A stretch of DNA of 64,000 bases from Rhizobium subbaraonis. GTDB taxonomy: Bacteria; Pseudomonadota; Alphaproteobacteria; Rhizobiales; Rhizobiaceae. Position numbers and translations under genes: made by a program. The stretch is from assembly GCF_900220975.1 (NCBI RefSeq), contig NZ_OBQD01000003.1:310001-374000 (forward strand), in the 5' to 3' direction. The notes beneath the pieces were generated by a model. It saw only the letters and a list, made by a program, of their open reading frames with translations, ran no database searches and was not told the DNA's origin. The stretch's first letter is position 1. Each line of letters begins with the position of its first letter. Below are positions 62,439 through 64,000 of the stretch, in pieces.

Positions 62439-62678
62439 CTAGATGAGCCTCAAAAGGGCCGCGCGTGAAATGGCGGCGGTGATGTTGCGGGTACCGAGTT
62501 TCTCGATCGCCTGCCTCAGCGCACAGCTCACGCGCACGAGCGGCAGGTCGGTCTCGATCACGATCTGGTCTGCCGTCTTTCCTTCAGCGGCAAGCGAAAG
62601 GCAGCGTAGCTGGATGGGCGAAAGGTCGGGCGGCGCCAGCGTGCGATGGCGTGCGAATCGGGGATCGGCGATGGACAT
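62439..62678 (-). CDS. Small LuxR-type HTH protein
   Basis: A 79-residue protein that is little more than a LuxR/GerE helix-turn-helix (PDLSPIQLRCLSLAAEGKTA, DQIVIETDLPLVRVSCALRQ, AIEKLGTRNITAAISRAALL). Several consensus positions are altered (VRVSCALR instead of the VxxHxxxI pattern), so DNA binding may differ. No sensor domain. It is convergent with the SorC gene, 13 nt apart. Confidence 0.82.
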   Translation of the reverse strand: MSIADPRFARHRTLAPPDLSPIQLRCLSLAAEGKTADQIVIETDLPLVRVSCALRQAIEKLGTRNITAAISRAALLRLI

Positions 62679-62969
62679 GGGCGGCGGTGATAACGTGGTA
62701 GCGCGTTTTGGACCACCAGAACGTGCGGAAATACTTTATTAAATCTTAGTGAAATGGCCGGTGGCCGAAGCCTGTCGCCGCCCGATGCGGCTGGATTTCC
62801 GGCGCCTCCGGCGTTTCCTCATCGCTTGCGCGAAGAGTGTTCCAAATTGGGGCGCCGCCCGTTTCGCCGGTATCGACGGCTGCTGTATGCGACGCCTGTA
62901 CTTTTCAGGCATGGTTGCGGCCGGCACGTTCTTGGCGCTATGGGAGGGGAAACAGGCACGGAGAACCGC

Positions 62970-63575
62970 GTGACGCTCAACGTGACGCCCAAGGAGAAGA
63001 AGGCGCAGCTGCGCAACGAGAAGCTTGCGCTGCGCGACGCCATGACGACACAGGCCCGTATCGAAGGAAGCCTCGCCATGGCGGATCATGCCGCCGAGGT
63101 GATCGCCTTCGAGCCCGGCGCCGTCATTTCCGGCTTCTGGCCGATCCGCTCGGAGGCCGATATCCGTCCGCTGATGGCGCGGCTTGCCGAGCGCGGCGCC
63201 CGCCTCAGCCTGCCGGTGGTGCTGGACCGGGAAACGATCGTCTTTCGCGAGCTCGTGCGCGGGGCGCCGATGGTGAAGACGGGATTCGGCACGACCGGGC
63301 CGGGTCCGGAAGCCGAATTGCTCGATCCCGATATCCTGCTCGTTCCGCTTTCGGCCTTCGACGGCACCGGCCATCGGATCGGCTATGGCGCCGGACACTA
63401 CGACCGTGCCATCGACCGGTTGCGCGCAAAGGGTTTGTCGCCGCGGCTGATCGGTGTGGCCTTTGCCTGCCAGGAGGTGGCGGAGGTGCCCTTCGAGCCG
63501 CATGACGTGGCGCTCGACGCGGTTCTGACAGAAGACGGCTTTCGCATATTCAACGAACAAGGTGGACAGGGCTGA
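62970..63575 (+). CDS. fau: 5-formyltetrahydrofolate cyclo-ligase
   Basis: 201 residues from GTG 62970 (GGAGAACC upstream). Seen: KEKKAQLRNEKLALRDAMTT, VISGFWPIRSEADIRPLM, DILLVPLSAFDGTGHRIGYG and GAGHYDRAIDRL, the family end motif. It converts 5-formyl-THF to methenyl-THF. Its stop overlaps the next gene by one base. It is ~10 kb from zapA. Confidence 0.93.
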   Translation: MTLNVTPKEKKAQLRNEKLALRDAMTTQARIEGSLAMADHAAEVIAFEPGAVISGFWPIRSEADIRPLMARLAERGARLSLPVVLDRETIVFRELVRGAPMVKTGFGTTGPGPEAELLDPDILLVPLSAFDGTGHRIGYGAGHYDRAIDRLRAKGLSPRLIGVAFACQEVAEVPFEPHDVALDAVLTEDGFRIFNEQGGQG

Positions 63576-64000
63576 TGCGGCTTCTCTTTCTGGGCGACAT
63601 GGTGGGCAAGAGCGGACGGACCGCCGTCTGGGAACGGCTGCCGGGCCTGATCTCGGACCTGAAGCTCGACTTCGTGATCGTCAACGGGGAGAATGCGGCC
63701 GGCGGCTTCGGCATTACCGAGGAGATCTTTCAGGAAACGATCAATGCCGGTGCCGATGTGGTCACCACCGGAAACCACGTATGGGACCAGAAGGAGGCCG
63801 TGACGTTTGCCGGCCGCCACGACCAGTTCCTGCGGCCGGCCAACTATCCGGCGGGGACACCCGGCAAGGGGGCGAACCTGTTCTTCGCCCGCAACGGCGC
63901 GCGCGTCCTTGTGGCCAACATCATGGGGCGGGTGTTCATGCACCCCGAACTGGACGACCCCTTCAAGGCCGGCGAGGCGATCCTTGCGTCTTGCCCGCTC
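63575..64000 (+). CDS. YmdB-like metallophosphoesterase (TIGR00282 family), partial
   Basis: The 5' 142 codons of a gene that runs off the window. ATG 63575 overlaps the fau stop (TGATG). Seen: RLLFLGDMVGKSGRTAVWER, VIVNGENAAGGFGITEEIFQ, DVVTTGNHVWDQKEAV, RPANYPAGTPG. These are the metal-binding motifs of the YmdB phosphodiesterase family, which hydrolyses 2',3'-cyclic nucleotides in Bacillus. The 3' end is not visible. Confidence 0.9.
   Translation, partial: MRLLFLGDMVGKSGRTAVWERLPGLISDLKLDFVIVNGENAAGGFGITEEIFQETINAGADVVTTGNHVWDQKEAVTFAGRHDQFLRPANYPAGTPGKGANLFFARNGARVLVANIMGRVFMHPELDDPFKAGEAILASCPL

Noticed and set aside
62887-62973. 28-codon ORF overlapping the fau start
   Set aside because: Weak ribosome site and no conservation visible; its end at the fau start could be chance.
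1-64000. CRISPR arrays, tRNA/rRNA genes, complete insertion sequences
   Set aside because: Looked for regularly spaced direct repeats, cloverleaf-like sequence and transposase motifs by eye; none found.

Overview
The window is a high-GC, gene-dense piece of an alphaproteobacterial chromosome, almost certainly from the Rhizobiaceae (Rhizobium/Sinorhizobium/Agrobacterium group). The assignment rests on lineage-typical genes and gene order: homospermidine synthase, an Omp10-like lipoprotein, GapR, RcdA (DUF1465), many short DUF proteins (DUF1036, DUF1192, DUF1244, DUF2312, DUF4164), the tkt-gap-pgk-fbaB glycolytic run, zapA, and CtrA-type TTAA-N7-TTAA sites. I saw no rRNA, tRNA, CRISPR array, prophage or complete insertion sequence.

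Layout. 0-9 kb: end of galU, a beta-barrel porin, arabinose-5-phosphate isomerase, an SPFH/NfeD membrane pair, ferrochelatase, a periplasmic 5'-nucleotidase fused to LysM, PhzF and Omp10. 9.09-9.35 kb: a 262-bp element with 30-bp terminal inverted repeats that looks like a MITE. 9.4-17 kb: homospermidine synthase, a pepF-pabB-pabC-DUF3445 operon, and a sigma-54 response regulator. 17-27 kb: a DUF882 envelope protein, NUDIX, gapR/DUF1244/N-formylglutamate amidohydrolase, DUF1036-pyk, a TPR protein, rpmJ (L36) and DUF465-purE-purK. 27-36 kb: ArsR, TauE, a ThiE-like protein, Sel1, efp, suhB, a MotA/MotB-like membrane motor pair and an FAD dehydrogenase. 36-41.5 kb: an ABC exporter, rpmE, rcdA, an MFS transporter, and an intergenic region holding two perfect CtrA boxes and a strong small-RNA candidate.

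41.5-45.6 kb is an accessory islet: a 24-codon small ORF with its own terminator, then a tightly overlapping four-gene cassette (CDP-glycerol-type glycerophosphotransferase, HAD phosphatase, nucleotidyltransferase, methyltransferase) that looks like a surface-glycan phospho-modification system. 45.6-52.4 kb is core: fbaB, pgk, gap, tkt, DUF4164, zapA, followed by a likely 6S RNA. In many bacteria zapA-ssrS-fau are adjacent; here fau (62.97 kb) is about 10 kb away. The gap carries a DUF4870-like protein, a decayed siderophore-type ABC ATPase pseudogene, a polysaccharide flippase, a TupA-like ATP-grasp protein, a GumK-type glycosyltransferase, an orphan large flagellin with an internal duplication, transaldolase, a SorC-family regulator and a small LuxR-type protein. 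The window ends inside a YmdB-like phosphoesterase gene.

Functional threads: central carbon flow (tkt, tal, gap, pgk, fbaB, pyk); folate and one-carbon supply (pabB, pabC, fau); cell-cycle control (gapR, rcdA, zapA, CtrA sites, candidate sRNA); and cell-surface polysaccharide and motility (galU, kdsD, flippase/GumK locus, flagellin). The most notable signals are the CtrA-box-driven sRNA candidate, the 16-bp perfect hairpin over the start codon of the TPR gene, the four-gene glycan cassette, the MITE, and the orphan flagellin.
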